A stretch of DNA of 64,000 bases from Candidatus Saccharimonadota bacterium (GCA_027311865.1 DAICYC010000002.1:1-64000), one strand, 5' to 3'. Counted from the first letter of the stretch, positions 24,579 to 33,681 are shown. The notes: generated from the sequence alone by a model not told the origin. Translations and numbers: made by a program.

Positions 24579-26696
24579 ATGGCCACAATTAATCCTTACG
24601 GTAAGGAAATTATCAGTGTAACAACCGAGTTCGAGGGTCGTCCACTGACCCTGGAGGTTAACCGAGTCGGCTTTCGAACAACAGCATCGGTTTTAGTTAA
24701 ATACGGCGACACTGTCGTCCTGGGAACCGCTATGGTTGGCAATCGTCCGGTCGCTATGGACTATTTCCCACTCAGTATTGACTATGAAGAAAAGTTTTAT
24801 GCAGCAGGCAAGATCAGCGGCAGCCGCTTTATCAAGCGAGAAGGTCGTCCGAGTGATGAAGCTATTTTAATTGGCCGATTGATTGACCGTCCGATTCGAC
24901 CGCTCTTTCCAAAGGGATACCGCCAGGAAGTTCAAGTCGTTGCCAGTATTCTATCGATGGACCCAAGCTTCCGCCCTGACGCAATTGCCATGATTGCGGC
25001 TTCGAGCGCTCTGATGCTAACTGGCACACCTTTTGACGGTCCGGTCGCCGGTCTGCGTATCGGTCGGGTGAATGGCGAATTTAAGGCTTTCTTGAACGCC
25101 GATGAACGCGCTGCTAGCGACCTTGATTTGGTCGTGGCTGGAATCGAACGCGGTATTACGATGGTCGAAGCCGGCGCCAACGAAGTTGCCGAAGAGGTGA
25201 TTGCGGATGCCCTCGAATGGGCCTTTGAGCACTATCAGCCAGCGATTGCTCTTCAGCGCGAATTAGCCGAGAAAGTTCAGCCAGCCGTTCAGGACTATAC
25301 ACTCGTTCTTCCTGATGAAGACATTCAAGCTGAAGTCGACGCTTGGGCCAAAGGTCGACTAGGTGAATCATTGCGCCATCCGTATCCACAGCGAAATGCC
25401 ATGTTGGCTGATCTCCGTGATGAATTCCACATGGCGATGGCTGACAAGCTCGGCGAAGACGACTATGCGACACTCCGCAATGAATACGACGAAGCCTTCA
25501 CGATGGCTGTCCACAAAGATGTTCGCCAGGGGATTGTTAAAGATAAGGTTCGTCCGGATGGTCGGAGCTTTGATGAAATTCGACCACTCTCGAGTGAAGT
25601 CGGAGTCCTGCCGCGCACTCATGGATCGGCATTGTTTACTCGTGGTGTGACTCAGGGACTAAACATTGTGACCCTGGCGCCGCTCAGCTACTCTCAAATG
25701 GTTGATACCATGGAAGTGAATGACGGTGAGCGTCGTTACATGCACCATTACAATGCGCCAGGCTTTACCGTCGGCGAAGTTCGCCGACTCGGCAGCCCTG
25801 GTCGTCGTGAGATTGGTCATGGCTTCCTGGCCGAAAAAGCGCTAATTCCGGTTTTGCCAGCCGAAGAAGATTTCCCGTACGCTATCCGTAGTGTCACTGA
25901 AATCATGAGCCAAAACGGCTCGACCTCGATGGCGGCAACTTGTTCAAGCTGCTTGGCCCTCATGGACGCTGGCGTGCCGTTGAAACGGCCGGTCGCTGGT
26001 ATCGCAATGGGACTTATCATGGACGGTGAGGAGCCGAACATTCTGTCGGATATCGCTGACGCTGAAGATTTTGCGGGCGATATGGACTTTAAATCAGCCG
26101 GCACCGAACAGGGTGTAACGGCTATCCAGATGGATATGAAAGTTCATGGCTTGCCGGTTAACATTTTGCGTGATGCGCTGATGACAGCTCGCTCTGGGCG
26201 CAATCGTATCCTCGAGCACATGCTCAGTACAATTGCTGCGCCACGTGTATCGCTCAGTCCATACGCTCCACGAATTGAAAAGATCAAGATTAATCCGGAA
26301 AAGATTGGAGCCGTTATCGGCAAGGGTGGCGAAGTGATTAACAAGATTACCGCCGAAACCGGTGCCGAAATTGACATCAAGGACGACGGACTAATCACGG
26401 TTGCCGCTGCGGATACCGAAAAGATTGAACTAGCCCTAAACTGGATTAAGAGTTTGACCGAAGAGCCAGAAGTTGGTCGGATTTACGAAGGAACAGTCGT
26501 TAGTATTAAGGACTTCGGTGCTTTCGTTAATATCCTTCCTGGCACCGATGGCATGGTCCATATTTCTCAGCTAGCCGATCATCGGGTTGAAAAGGTTGAA
26601 GATGTCCTCCATGAAGGCCAAATCGTTAAGGTCAAACTCACCGGTATCGATGAGCGTGGCCGTCTCAGCTTGAGTATTAAAGACGCTCAGCAATAA
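24579..26696 (+). CDS. pnp: Polyribonucleotide nucleotidyltransferase (PNPase)
   Basis: Phosphorolytic 3'-5' exoribonuclease. 705 aa with two RNase PH domains (the first including PMDYFPLSIDYEEKFYAAGKI and GRLIDRPIRPLFPKGY; the second RTHGSALFTRGVTQ and KRPVAGIAMGLI), a KH domain with INPEKIGAVIGKGGEVINKI and a C-terminal S1 domain VGRIYEGTVVSIKDFGAFVNI. A strong AAAAGGAGG ribosome binding site precedes the ATG. The leader with two hairpins suggests post-transcriptional control. RNase J (28018) and Orn (6110) complete the RNA decay set seen here. Confidence 0.97.
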   Translation: MATINPYGKEIISVTTEFEGRPLTLEVNRVGFRTTASVLVKYGDTVVLGTAMVGNRPVAMDYFPLSIDYEEKFYAAGKISGSRFIKREGRPSDEAILIGRLIDRPIRPLFPKGYRQEVQVVASILSMDPSFRPDAIAMIAASSALMLTGTPFDGPVAGLRIGRVNGEFKAFLNADERAASDLDLVVAGIERGITMVEAGANEVAEEVIADALEWAFEHYQPAIALQRELAEKVQPAVQDYTLVLPDEDIQAEVDAWAKGRLGESLRHPYPQRNAMLADLRDEFHMAMADKLGEDDYATLRNEYDEAFTMAVHKDVRQGIVKDKVRPDGRSFDEIRPLSSEVGVLPRTHGSALFTRGVTQGLNIVTLAPLSYSQMVDTMEVNDGERRYMHHYNAPGFTVGEVRRLGSPGRREIGHGFLAEKALIPVLPAEEDFPYAIRSVTEIMSQNGSTSMAATCSSCLALMDAGVPLKRPVAGIAMGLIMDGEEPNILSDIADAEDFAGDMDFKSAGTEQGVTAIQMDMKVHGLPVNILRDALMTARSGRNRILEHMLSTIAAPRVSLSPYAPRIEKIKINPEKIGAVIGKGGEVINKITAETGAEIDIKDDGLITVAAADTEKIELALNWIKSLTEEPEVGRIYEGTVVSIKDFGAFVNILPGTDGMVHISQLADHRVEKVEDVLHEGQIVKVKLTGIDERGRLSLSIKDAQQ

Positions 26697-26711
26697 CCAA
26701 AACATTCGTTG

Positions 26712-27284
26712 ATGACCAGCCAGACACAAGCTTTAGCCGATCTCGCCGCCCAAATCCGGGCGGACGAGGTCTGTCCAGAGCTAGCTGCCACCGCCAACTC
26801 TCTGGTGATGGGAGAAGGTGATTCGAACGCCAGGGTTATTTTTATTGGCGAAGCCCCTGGACGACTCGAAGATGAAACTGGTCGCCCGTTTGTCGGAGCG
26901 GCTGGCAAGATTCTCGATCAACTACTGGATTCGGCTGGCGTCAGTCGATCGGAGGTCTATATCACCAGTATCATCAAGTATCGACCACCGAATAATCGCG
27001 ATCCATCACCAGTAGAAAAAGCCGCCTTCTGGCCGTATCTTGAACGGCAGATTGAAATTATTGACCCCGACTACATCCTGACGCTGGGTCGACATGGTTT
27101 GAGTGCTTTCTTGCCGGAGGCCCAAATTCGCGATGTTCATGGACTCGTCCAGAATGTAGTGGTGGCTGGTAGGGAGCGGCATATCATTCCGCAGTATCAT
27201 CCGGCGGCGGCTATTTATAATCGGAAATTGCGCGATATCTTGACTACAGATATGGTTGAGGCTTTCAAGATCATCAATCAATGA
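26712..27284 (+). CDS. Family-4 uracil-DNA glycosylase-like protein lacking Fe-S cysteines
   Basis: 190 aa with the UDG4 motifs VIFIGEAPGRLEDETGRPFVGAAG (split VIFIGEAPGRLEDE and TGRPFVGAAG), ITSIIKYRPPNNRDPSP and IIPQYHPAAAI, so the fold and uracil pocket look right. Family 4 enzymes normally hold a [4Fe-4S] cluster through CxxC near the N-terminus, KCRPP and a Cys about 15 residues later. Here only Cys21 remains; the others are replaced (KYRPP, EKAAFWPYL). A cluster cannot form in the usual way. It follows pnp by 15 nt without a Shine-Dalgarno; a TTG directly precedes the chosen ATG. Confidence 0.88.
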   Translation: MTSQTQALADLAAQIRADEVCPELAATANSLVMGEGDSNARVIFIGEAPGRLEDETGRPFVGAAGKILDQLLDSAGVSRSEVYITSIIKYRPPNNRDPSPVEKAAFWPYLERQIEIIDPDYILTLGRHGLSAFLPEAQIRDVHGLVQNVVVAGRERHIIPQYHPAAAIYNRKLRDILTTDMVEAFKIINQ

Positions 27285-27286
27285 AA

Positions 27287-27309
27287 AAGCCCAGTGGTTA
27301 GCTGGGCTT
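27287..27309 (-). terminator. Terminator of the minus-strand orphan at 27332
   Basis: AAGCCCAG and CTGGGCTT pair over 8 bp around a 7-nt loop; on the minus strand TTTTTC follows. It may also fold in the plus-strand transcript right after the UDG stop. Confidence 0.75.
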
Positions 27310-27331
27310 GTACCGGTTAAGGATTGACGGG

Positions 27332-27799
27332 TCAGACGAACTGTTTGATGTCCGCTATAACTTTGTCGGGATCGAAGCCGTGGACTTTCACTTTTTGGAG
27401 ATAGTCGCTTAGCTGATCTTGAAAGGGTTGACGGATAATCCGCGCAATTTCGGGTCGCTCATGCTTGGTGATTTCATCGATAACGAGTTCGATAATTGGC
27501 TGAGCTTCCTTGCGATGAACATATCCAAAGACGTCTTCAAACGCCTCCATCAGTTCGCTATCGCGCATCTCAGTGCGATAGTCGGTCGGGTAGTTGTTGC
27601 GAAATTCATGACGACCGTCTTGGTTCCACCATTTACAAGTCGGTAGGAACAACCAACTGGCATGAAGGTCGATAACTCGGCGAATTGGCTTCATGCGAAT
27701 TGAGATCATCACTCGACGGTATACATCCCAGAGGACTATCGCGGCAATCGCGACGGCCAGTATCAACCACAGATAAGCTGTGTCGCTCAGCTCGTACAT
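27332..27799 (-). CDS. Orphan single-TM protein
   Basis: 155 aa. One N-terminal TM (YLWLILAVAIAAIVLWDVYR) is followed by a charged cytoplasmic region of about 120 residues with several Trp/His/Tyr (ASWLFLPTCKWWNQDGRHEF) and a helical end with paired acidic and basic residues. AAAGGAAGAGG serves as ribosome binding site. A palindrome at 27837-27860 overlaps a TTGACT-N16-TAGAGT promoter, so transcription may be controlled by a dimeric repressor. No family recognised. Confidence 0.82.
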   Translation of the reverse strand: MYELSDTAYLWLILAVAIAAIVLWDVYRRVMISIRMKPIRRVIDLHASWLFLPTCKWWNQDGRHEFRNNYPTDYRTEMRDSELMEAFEDVFGYVHRKEAQPIIELVIDEITKHERPEIARIIRQPFQDQLSDYLQKVKVHGFDPDKVIADIKQFV

Positions 27800-27836
27800 T
27801 TAACCTCTTCCTTTTTCCGGTACGTCTCGATCAAGC

Positions 27837-27860
27837 GATAGAGAATACCTATACTCTATC
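27837..27860. promoter_or_regulatory. 24-bp palindrome overlapping a minus-strand promoter
   Basis: GATAGAGAATAC and CTATACTCTATC are inverted copies with 10 of 12 positions matching. The right half overlaps the predicted -10 TAGAGT (27853-27858) of the minus-strand orphan, whose -35 TTGACT is at 27875-27880. It has the size and symmetry of a repressor operator. Confidence 0.5.
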
Positions 27861-27904
27861 AAATGCCGCTGATTAGTCAATTTGAATTCCAGCGTCATCT
27901 GTGC

Positions 27905-27910
27905 TACAAT
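27905..27910 (+). promoter_or_regulatory. -10 element of rnj
   Basis: TACAAT lies about 108 nt before the RNase J start. The leader contains no obvious long hairpin and ends with an AAAGGAG ribosome binding site. Confidence 0.5.
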
Positions 27911-28017
27911 CAGTCTACTGTCATCGTGGACGCGTACACACGTTCTCGTCCATCTCGTAACATAAATTAATCGAAAAAGAAATTTTATATTCTTAATTAA
28001 AGGAGAAATAACAATCT

Positions 28018-30135
28018 ATGGGTCAACGAAGACTCTCTACGCCTCAGTCGGACGATAGTTCAAAAATGAGGCCACAACAAAATAATCAACGACCGAAACA
28101 GAACAACACGGTCCTAGCCAACACTCAGACGCGCCGCGGCGAAGTTTTTCGAGCACAGCGCCGTACCTCGGAAGGGGTTAACCTGCGGGCTAGTCAGCAT
28201 ATTGTCAACATTCCGGTCAACAAGTCGGTCTACAACGGCTACGAAGGCCGTCAGTTCAGTCTAGCCGATCAAAAGAAGATGCCGCGTACCAACTCGCCAA
28301 AACTGCGGATTATTCCAATTGGCGGTGTCGGCGAAATGGGTATTGGTAAAAACATGAATGCTATTGAGTACGATAATGAAATTCTAATTATCGACATGGG
28401 CTTCTTGTTTCCGGGGGCTGATTATCCGGGTATTAACTATATCGTGCCTGATATCACTTATCTTGAAGAAAACAAGCACAAGATTCGCGGTATCGTCTTT
28501 ACGCACGGTCACTTAGACCACATTGGAGCTTTTAAGCACTTAATCGACAAGATTCCGGCACCGGTCTACGGTTCGAAATTTACTCTCGCCATGGTTCAAA
28601 AAACCATGGAGGAGGCAACCACTGACTACGAGCCTGAGTATCACGTGCTCGACCCCGAGGCTCATGAGCGGGTTCAGATTGGCGACAGCTTTAATGTCGA
28701 GTTAGTTCGCGTTAACCACTCAATCCCCGATGCCACTGCCGTAGTTGTTCGAACGCCGCTAGGCGTCGTTGTCGACAGTGGTGACTGGCGCTTCGAAGAT
28801 CAGCCAGTCGATGGACGAAAGTTCGACCTCGAACGCCTGTCAGAAATCGCTGCCAAAGAAGGCATCCTGATGTTCATGAACGAATCGACCAACTGTGAAT
28901 CAGAAGGTACGCATACTCACGGCGAATTCGATATTCAGCAAAGTATGGGGCAGGTTATGGATAAATATCCAAACAGTCGTCTGGTCATTTCGACTTTCTC
29001 CAGTCAGATTCACCGTATCCAGCTGATTCTTGACGAAGCCAAGCGACACGATCGCAAGGTCGCCTTTGCTGGTTACAGTATGATTCAAAACGTCGAGGTT
29101 GCTTTGCGCACTGGAACGATTAAAGTACCAAAAGACGTCGTCATGAAAATGGAGGACATTGTCAAGATTCCCGACAACAAGGTGACGATTGTTTGTACCG
29201 GCTCACAAGGTGAGTTTACGGCGGTGCTTAACCGTATGGCTAGTGGCTCGCACAAACATATTAAGGTCAAGCAATCAGATGTGATTGTCTTTAGCTCGAA
29301 TCCGATTCCAGGTAACGAGAAGTACGTCGTTCGAACAGTTGATGGTTTGATGCGTGAGGGTAGTGAAGTCATCCAGAATGGCAAGACCCACCTCACGGGT
29401 ATCGGTCCAATTCACTTGTCAGGACATGGTTATTACGAAGATCACGTTCTGTTGATTAACGCTCTCAACCCAACCTACTACATGCCAATTCACGGTGAAT
29501 TCCACATGTTGGTTCACAACGCCGAACTGGCTGAGAAGGAAGCTGGTATTCCACGCCAGAACATCTTTGTATGTGACGCTGGTGACATCATCGAAATTAC
29601 TGCCGATAGCGGTCGCAAAGTTGGTCGCGTACCAGTTGGCGGCATAATGTATGACGACTCCGGTGCCATTGTTTCGGAAGTTGTCCTAAAAGATCGTATC
29701 CACATGGCTAGCGAAGGTATGTTTGTGGTCGTACTGACTGTCGCCAAGGGCAACGGTCGACTGTTGACTAGTCCGGACATTATCTCGCGCGGTTTCATCT
29801 ATCTGCGAGATAGCGAAGAACTAATGGGGATCATTCGGCAGTACCTGAAGCAAAAAGTTGCTCGAACCTTTAATGGCCGTAAGGTTGATCTCGATATCGT
29901 CAAGAAAGAAATTAAAGACGAAATTACCCACATTCTCTACGATCAAACTCGACGCACACCGATCGTTATTCCGGTTATCAATGAAATAGGCGGCTCGGGC
30001 AAGTCTCAGCCAAAAACTGACTCAGTTGGTAATAAAGAATTTAAACGACCAGCGCCGAAAAAACTCCCAGCACCAATGGTGCCGGATAGTGAAGTCGCCG
30101 AATTGCGGGCTCGAACCGAAAGCCGCGGCTACTAG
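28018..30135 (+). CDS. rnj: Ribonuclease J
   Basis: Metallo-beta-lactamase/beta-CASP ribonuclease with 5'-3' exo- and endonuclease activity in RNA decay and rRNA maturation. 705 aa. About 95 N-terminal residues are Asn/Gln/Arg-rich and likely disordered, longer than in B. subtilis RNase J (about 555 aa). Then IIPIGGVGEMGIGKNMNAIEY, the metal site THGHLDHIGA (about residues 161-170), NHSIPDATAVV, the beta-CASP part with STFSSQIHRIQ, and a late PIHGEFHMLVHNAELA. The C-terminal domain ends in a Lys/Pro-rich tail. A canonical AAAGGAG precedes the ATG. Confidence 0.95.
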   Translation: MGQRRLSTPQSDDSSKMRPQQNNQRPKQNNTVLANTQTRRGEVFRAQRRTSEGVNLRASQHIVNIPVNKSVYNGYEGRQFSLADQKKMPRTNSPKLRIIPIGGVGEMGIGKNMNAIEYDNEILIIDMGFLFPGADYPGINYIVPDITYLEENKHKIRGIVFTHGHLDHIGAFKHLIDKIPAPVYGSKFTLAMVQKTMEEATTDYEPEYHVLDPEAHERVQIGDSFNVELVRVNHSIPDATAVVVRTPLGVVVDSGDWRFEDQPVDGRKFDLERLSEIAAKEGILMFMNESTNCESEGTHTHGEFDIQQSMGQVMDKYPNSRLVISTFSSQIHRIQLILDEAKRHDRKVAFAGYSMIQNVEVALRTGTIKVPKDVVMKMEDIVKIPDNKVTIVCTGSQGEFTAVLNRMASGSHKHIKVKQSDVIVFSSNPIPGNEKYVVRTVDGLMREGSEVIQNGKTHLTGIGPIHLSGHGYYEDHVLLINALNPTYYMPIHGEFHMLVHNAELAEKEAGIPRQNIFVCDAGDIIEITADSGRKVGRVPVGGIMYDDSGAIVSEVVLKDRIHMASEGMFVVVLTVAKGNGRLLTSPDIISRGFIYLRDSEELMGIIRQYLKQKVARTFNGRKVDLDIVKKEIKDEITHILYDQTRRTPIVIPVINEIGGSGKSQPKTDSVGNKEFKRPAPKKLPAPMVPDSEVAELRARTESRGY

Positions 30136-30141
30136 AAACCA

Positions 30142-30175
30142 GCAATGCCCTCTGTGATAACACAGGGGGTATTGC
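30142..30175. other. Hairpin after rnj without T-run
   Basis: GCAATGCCCTCTGTG and CACAGGGGGTATTGC pair (with G-U and one offset) around ATAA. No T-run follows on either strand, so it is more likely a 3'-end stabiliser or processing site than a classical terminator. Confidence 0.5.
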
Positions 30176-30194
30176 AAAATGTAGTAAATTTTGC

Positions 30195-30200
30195 TATAAT
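30195..30200 (+). promoter_or_regulatory. -10 element of ftsK
   Basis: TATAAT about 55 nt before the ftsK ATG. The segment just after it, TTAGTTAACGTTAG, contains a near-symmetric GTTAAC core that could bind a regulator. Confidence 0.58.
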
Positions 30201-30255
30201 ATGTTAGTTAACGTTAGCAAACATATCAATAAATAAAGTAAGATAAGATATAGAT

Positions 30256-32502
30256 ATGGCGAAAAAGAAAAAGCGAAACTCTTCAAGGGGTAAAAAACAA
30301 GTCCAAACAACACCACAGCACGTTTTGCCGTCCGGCTTTTGGGCGCAAGTCGGGGCTGTTTTATTAATGGTCTTTTCATTCATGATTATCTTGAGCTGGT
30401 TCGGACTAGGTGGTCCAATCCTAGAGTGGTTGTATGATGCCACTCAAGCCACAATTGGCTACGCCGTCTATGTCGTCCCGGCATTGTTTGCTTATGTGGC
30501 GATCGAAATCTTTCGAGCCGAAAACAACCGACTGCCGTTTGCGATGAAATTCGCGTCTTTCCTGTCGCTGGTGTGGTTTGCTGGTTTGTTCGGGTTGTTA
30601 CGTAATGGCAACGGTGAAACCACGGGCGGCTTTATCGGTGAACTGGTTAACGATGGCATGTTGGCCTTAGTTGAACCGGGAGTGGCTGGATTTTTGTACG
30701 TTGTCTTGATTGTTTTAACGGCCTTGTATATTTTGCGGGTTTCACCGTTTGATGTCATCAAAAAGATTTGGGAAACAATTCGACGTGACACTAGCGAGCT
30801 AGACGCCAACAGCAAGTTAATGCGTCAGGCCGCGGCAGCCGATTCACCCAAAGCATCGCTGGCCGAATTCAAGCTCAATGCCGGTGTACCAACACTTGAT
30901 CCATCCGATGAGGCTGACAAAAAGCAGCGTCACCGCTCGTCATTTAAAGACTCTGCGCCTCGAGATAAGGTAGCTGAAGAACGAAGTGCGCTGGTTGTCG
31001 TCAAGGATCCTAATTGGAAGGCGCCGAGCCTCGACCTGCTCGAAAAGAAGCAATCGCCAGCTGATGCCGGCGACGTTCAGCAGAACGCTCAGACTATCAA
31101 GGACACCTTGTCAGAATTCAACATCGATGTCGAAATGGAGGGTGCTAACATTGGTCCAAAAGTCACGCAGTACACCTTGCGTCCACCGAGCGGCGTCAAA
31201 TTAGCGCGGATTACTCAGCTCGAAACTAATCTAGCTCTTAACTTGGCGGCGTCGAGTTTGCGAATCGAAGCACCGATTCCCGGTCAAAAAGCGGTTGGTA
31301 TAGAAGTGCCAAACCGCAAGGCGGCCGACGTCCGTCTACACTCGATGTTGACTAGCCGACAGTGGAGCGTTAGTGGTGAACCACTGCCGTTCGCCATCGG
31401 TAAAGACATATCTGGTCAAGCTGTTATCGGCGAGCTTAACAAGATGCCGCACATGCTCATCGCTGGTCAAACTGGTTCCGGTAAGTCGGTCATGATTAAC
31501 ACGTTACTCAGCAGTTTGCTCTACCGCAACAGTCCGAGTGAGATGCGTTTGATTTTGGTTGACCCGAAACGAGTTGAGATGGCACCGTATGCTGACATTC
31601 CACACTTGATAACTCCAGTCATCACCGAGCCGGAGAAGACGATTAGCGCTCTCAAATGGGCTGTCAATGAAATGGAACGACGCTACAGCCTGTTGGCCGA
31701 GCACAAGATGCGCGACATTAAATCCTATAACGCGATGATTCAGTCGGCCGGCAAAAAGGTTACTGTTACGGACGAAGCCGGCAATCCTCAGCAGCATCGT
31801 GATGGAGCAATGCCGTATATCGTGATTGTCATCGATGAGTTGGCTGATTTGATGATGGCGGCCGCTCGCGATGTGGAAGCCTTGATTGTTCGTATCGCTC
31901 AAAAAGCCCGGGCTGTTGGTATTCATCTCGTTTTGGCCACTCAGCGTCCGTCAGTTGACGTTATTACTGGCTTGATTAAGGCCAATGTCCCGGCCAGGAT
32001 AGCCTTTACCGTCGCTTCGCAGATCGACTCTCGCACCATTCTCGACCAGGGTGGAGCTGAAAAGCTTCTCGGTCAAGGTGACATGCTTTACGTCACTCCA
32101 AGTATGAGCAAGCCCAAGCGTATTCAGGGCGCCTGGGTTACCGACGAAGAAGTCGTCAAGATTACCGATCATTTGCGTATGCAGTCGCCACCACAGTACG
32201 ACGATGAAGTTATTAGCCAGCCAGTTCAGCTAAACGGTAAGGGTGGCGTCGTCATGGACTTCGACAATAGCGGCAATGATGACATGTTCAAGGATGCCGT
32301 TCGAGTCGTCGTTGACAGCGGCAAGGCCAGCGCCAGTCTCTTGCAGCGCCGGTTGCGTGTTGGCTATGCCCGTGCCGCTCGTCTCATGGAGGAGATGGAA
32401 GAACAAGGTATCATCGGCCCAGCGGACGGTGCCAGACCGCGCGACGTGCTGGTCAGTAGTCTCGATGATGTCTTTGGTGGCTCGTCAGAAGACGATATCT
32501 AG
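30256..32502 (+). CDS. ftsK: FtsK/SpoIIIE-type DNA translocase
   Basis: Pumps chromosomal DNA through the division septum. 748 aa: a Lys/Arg-rich start, four TM helices (about residues 30-165), a variable linker and the motor. Motor motifs: the alpha-domain MEGANIGPKVTQYTLRPP, Walker A LIAGQTGSGKSVMIN, MRLILVDPKRVEM, Walker B PYIVIVIDELADLMM, LATQRPSVDVITGLIKANVPARIAF. The C-terminal gamma winged helix (LLQRRLRVGYARAARLMEEMEEQGIIGP) reads KOPS-type signals. A Xer recombinase at 50915 could be its partner in dimer resolution. Confidence 0.97.
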   Translation: MAKKKKRNSSRGKKQVQTTPQHVLPSGFWAQVGAVLLMVFSFMIILSWFGLGGPILEWLYDATQATIGYAVYVVPALFAYVAIEIFRAENNRLPFAMKFASFLSLVWFAGLFGLLRNGNGETTGGFIGELVNDGMLALVEPGVAGFLYVVLIVLTALYILRVSPFDVIKKIWETIRRDTSELDANSKLMRQAAAADSPKASLAEFKLNAGVPTLDPSDEADKKQRHRSSFKDSAPRDKVAEERSALVVVKDPNWKAPSLDLLEKKQSPADAGDVQQNAQTIKDTLSEFNIDVEMEGANIGPKVTQYTLRPPSGVKLARITQLETNLALNLAASSLRIEAPIPGQKAVGIEVPNRKAADVRLHSMLTSRQWSVSGEPLPFAIGKDISGQAVIGELNKMPHMLIAGQTGSGKSVMINTLLSSLLYRNSPSEMRLILVDPKRVEMAPYADIPHLITPVITEPEKTISALKWAVNEMERRYSLLAEHKMRDIKSYNAMIQSAGKKVTVTDEAGNPQQHRDGAMPYIVIVIDELADLMMAAARDVEALIVRIAQKARAVGIHLVLATQRPSVDVITGLIKANVPARIAFTVASQIDSRTILDQGGAEKLLGQGDMLYVTPSMSKPKRIQGAWVTDEEVVKITDHLRMQSPPQYDDEVISQPVQLNGKGGVVMDFDNSGNDDMFKDAVRVVVDSGKASASLLQRRLRVGYARAARLMEEMEEQGIIGPADGARPRDVLVSSLDDVFGGSSEDDI

Positions 32503-32587
32503 TCAATTAGCCAAATCTTTCATCGTCTTCTAAGAATCGCCCGCTACACTATAGAGGTAGAAGCTTGCGATAACAGGGGAGGTAGGG

Positions 32588-32593
32588 TATAAT
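32588..32593 (+). promoter_or_regulatory. -10 element of the rpsF operon
   Basis: TATAAT 75 nt before the rpsF start, giving a structured leader of about 68 nt. Confidence 0.62.
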
Positions 32594-32614
32594 AACTCGG
32601 ATATTAACTCAAGC

Positions 32615-32653
32615 TTACATGATGAGTGTAAGCATTCGTCTCACGACGGATTC
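32615..32653 (+). promoter_or_regulatory. Structured leader of rpsF operon
   Basis: GCTTACA-TGATGAG-TGTAAGC forms a 7-bp hairpin, followed by TCGTC...GACGA. In several phyla the S6:S18 complex binds a leader hairpin of the rpsF-rpsR operon; whether this is that motif cannot be decided by eye. Confidence 0.4.
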
Positions 32654-32668
32654 CAAAAGGAGATACTC

Positions 32669-33004
32669 GTGAAAGAATACGAACTAACAGTTCTAATTCA
32701 TCCAGATTTGGAAACAGACTTGGATGCGCCTTTAACAAAAGTGCGCGACATCATCACCGGTGCTGGTGGTAAAATCATCCGCGAAGATAACTGGGGCAAG
32801 AAAAAACTCGCCTACGCTATCAACAAGCAAGATTTTGCTGTCTACGTTTATATGGACGTTGAGCTTCCAGCTGATGCACCGTTGAAGGTTTCGAATACCT
32901 TGAATATCACCGAAGAAGTAATTCGTTACCTCTTGGTCAAGGTTGACCTCAAGGCTCGCAAGGCACTCGCCGAACAAGCCGCCGACGCCAAAGAAGAAGA
33001 ATAA
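32669..33004 (+). CDS. rpsF: Ribosomal protein S6
   Basis: 111 aa; GTG start backed by AAAAGGAG. S6 motifs: YELTVLIHPDLE, GGKIIREDNWGKKKLAYAINKQDFAVYVYMDVELP and an acidic C-terminus KEEE as in S6 proteins that receive Glu additions in E. coli. It heads the conserved rpsF-ssb-rpsR order, followed by efp and tlyA. S6 pairs with S18 on the 30S platform. Confidence 0.96.
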   Translation: MKEYELTVLIHPDLETDLDAPLTKVRDIITGAGGKIIREDNWGKKKLAYAINKQDFAVYVYMDVELPADAPLKVSNTLNITEEVIRYLLVKVDLKARKALAEQAADAKEEE

Positions 33005-33020
33005 TTAGGAGGGTACATCC

Positions 33021-33455
33021 ATGGCACGTAGCATCAATCAAGTCATCCTAATGGGGCGACTGACTCGTGATCCTGAACAACGAACAACCACTACCGGCAA
33101 GACGATTGCGAACTTTAGTATCGCCGTCGACCGGGCCGGCCAAGACGATAGTGCCGATTTCTTCGACGTCACGGCTTGGGAGAAGTTGGGTGAACTAGTC
33201 ATGCAATACCTTGCCAAAGGTCGTCGCGTGCTCGTTCAGGGACGTCTACGCCAAGATAGTTGGGACGACAAAGAGACCGGCAAAAAGCGTACTCGTGTCG
33301 AAGTTGTCGCGACTGATGTAACATTCCTCGATAGCCCAAGCGGTGGCGACAGTGGTTCGACTTCGTCAGCCCCTCGCCAAGCTTCCGCCTCAAAAGACGT
33401 CGTCATTGACGACATCGACGATAAACCAATTGATTTAAGTGAAATTCCGTTTTAA
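33021..33455 (+). CDS. ssb: Single-stranded DNA-binding protein
   Basis: 144 aa. OB-fold start SINQVILMGRLTRDPEQRTT, then TIANFSIAVDRAG, DFFDVTAWEKLGELVMQYLAKGRRVLVQGRL and the C-terminal tip DLSEIPF, equivalent to the DDIPF tail that recruits repair proteins. The linker is short and Ser/Ala-rich. AGGAGG precedes the ATG. Placement between rpsF and rpsR is the classic arrangement. Confidence 0.97.
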   Translation: MARSINQVILMGRLTRDPEQRTTTTGKTIANFSIAVDRAGQDDSADFFDVTAWEKLGELVMQYLAKGRRVLVQGRLRQDSWDDKETGKKRTRVEVVATDVTFLDSPSGGDSGSTSSAPRQASASKDVVIDDIDDKPIDLSEIPF

Positions 33456-33474
33456 TACTTAGGAGAACATACTC

Positions 33475-33675
33475 ATGCCAAAGCGATCTCGAAAAGATAC
33501 ACCAGCTTATTTTGACTACAAGGACGTCAAAACCTTGCAGCGTTTTATCAACATCTACGGCCAAATCGAGCCTGTCGGCAAGACTGGACTTAGCGCCAAG
33601 CAACAACGACAGCTAGCCGTTGCTATCAAGCGCGCCCGACACCTAGCTCTATTGCCATTCGTCGCCCAAGGTTAG
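33475..33675 (+). CDS. rpsR: Ribosomal protein S18
   Basis: 66 aa. S18 core: [50 protein letters not shown]. The N-terminus ([10 protein letters not shown]) has no Cys, so this is the zinc-free form. TAGGAGAA lies before the ATG. It closes the rpsF-ssb-rpsR set. Confidence 0.96.
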   Translation: MPKRSRKDTPAYFDYKDVKTLQRFINIYGQIEPVGKTGLSAKQQRQLAVAIKRARHLALLPFVAQG

Positions 33676-33681
33676 TCGCTC

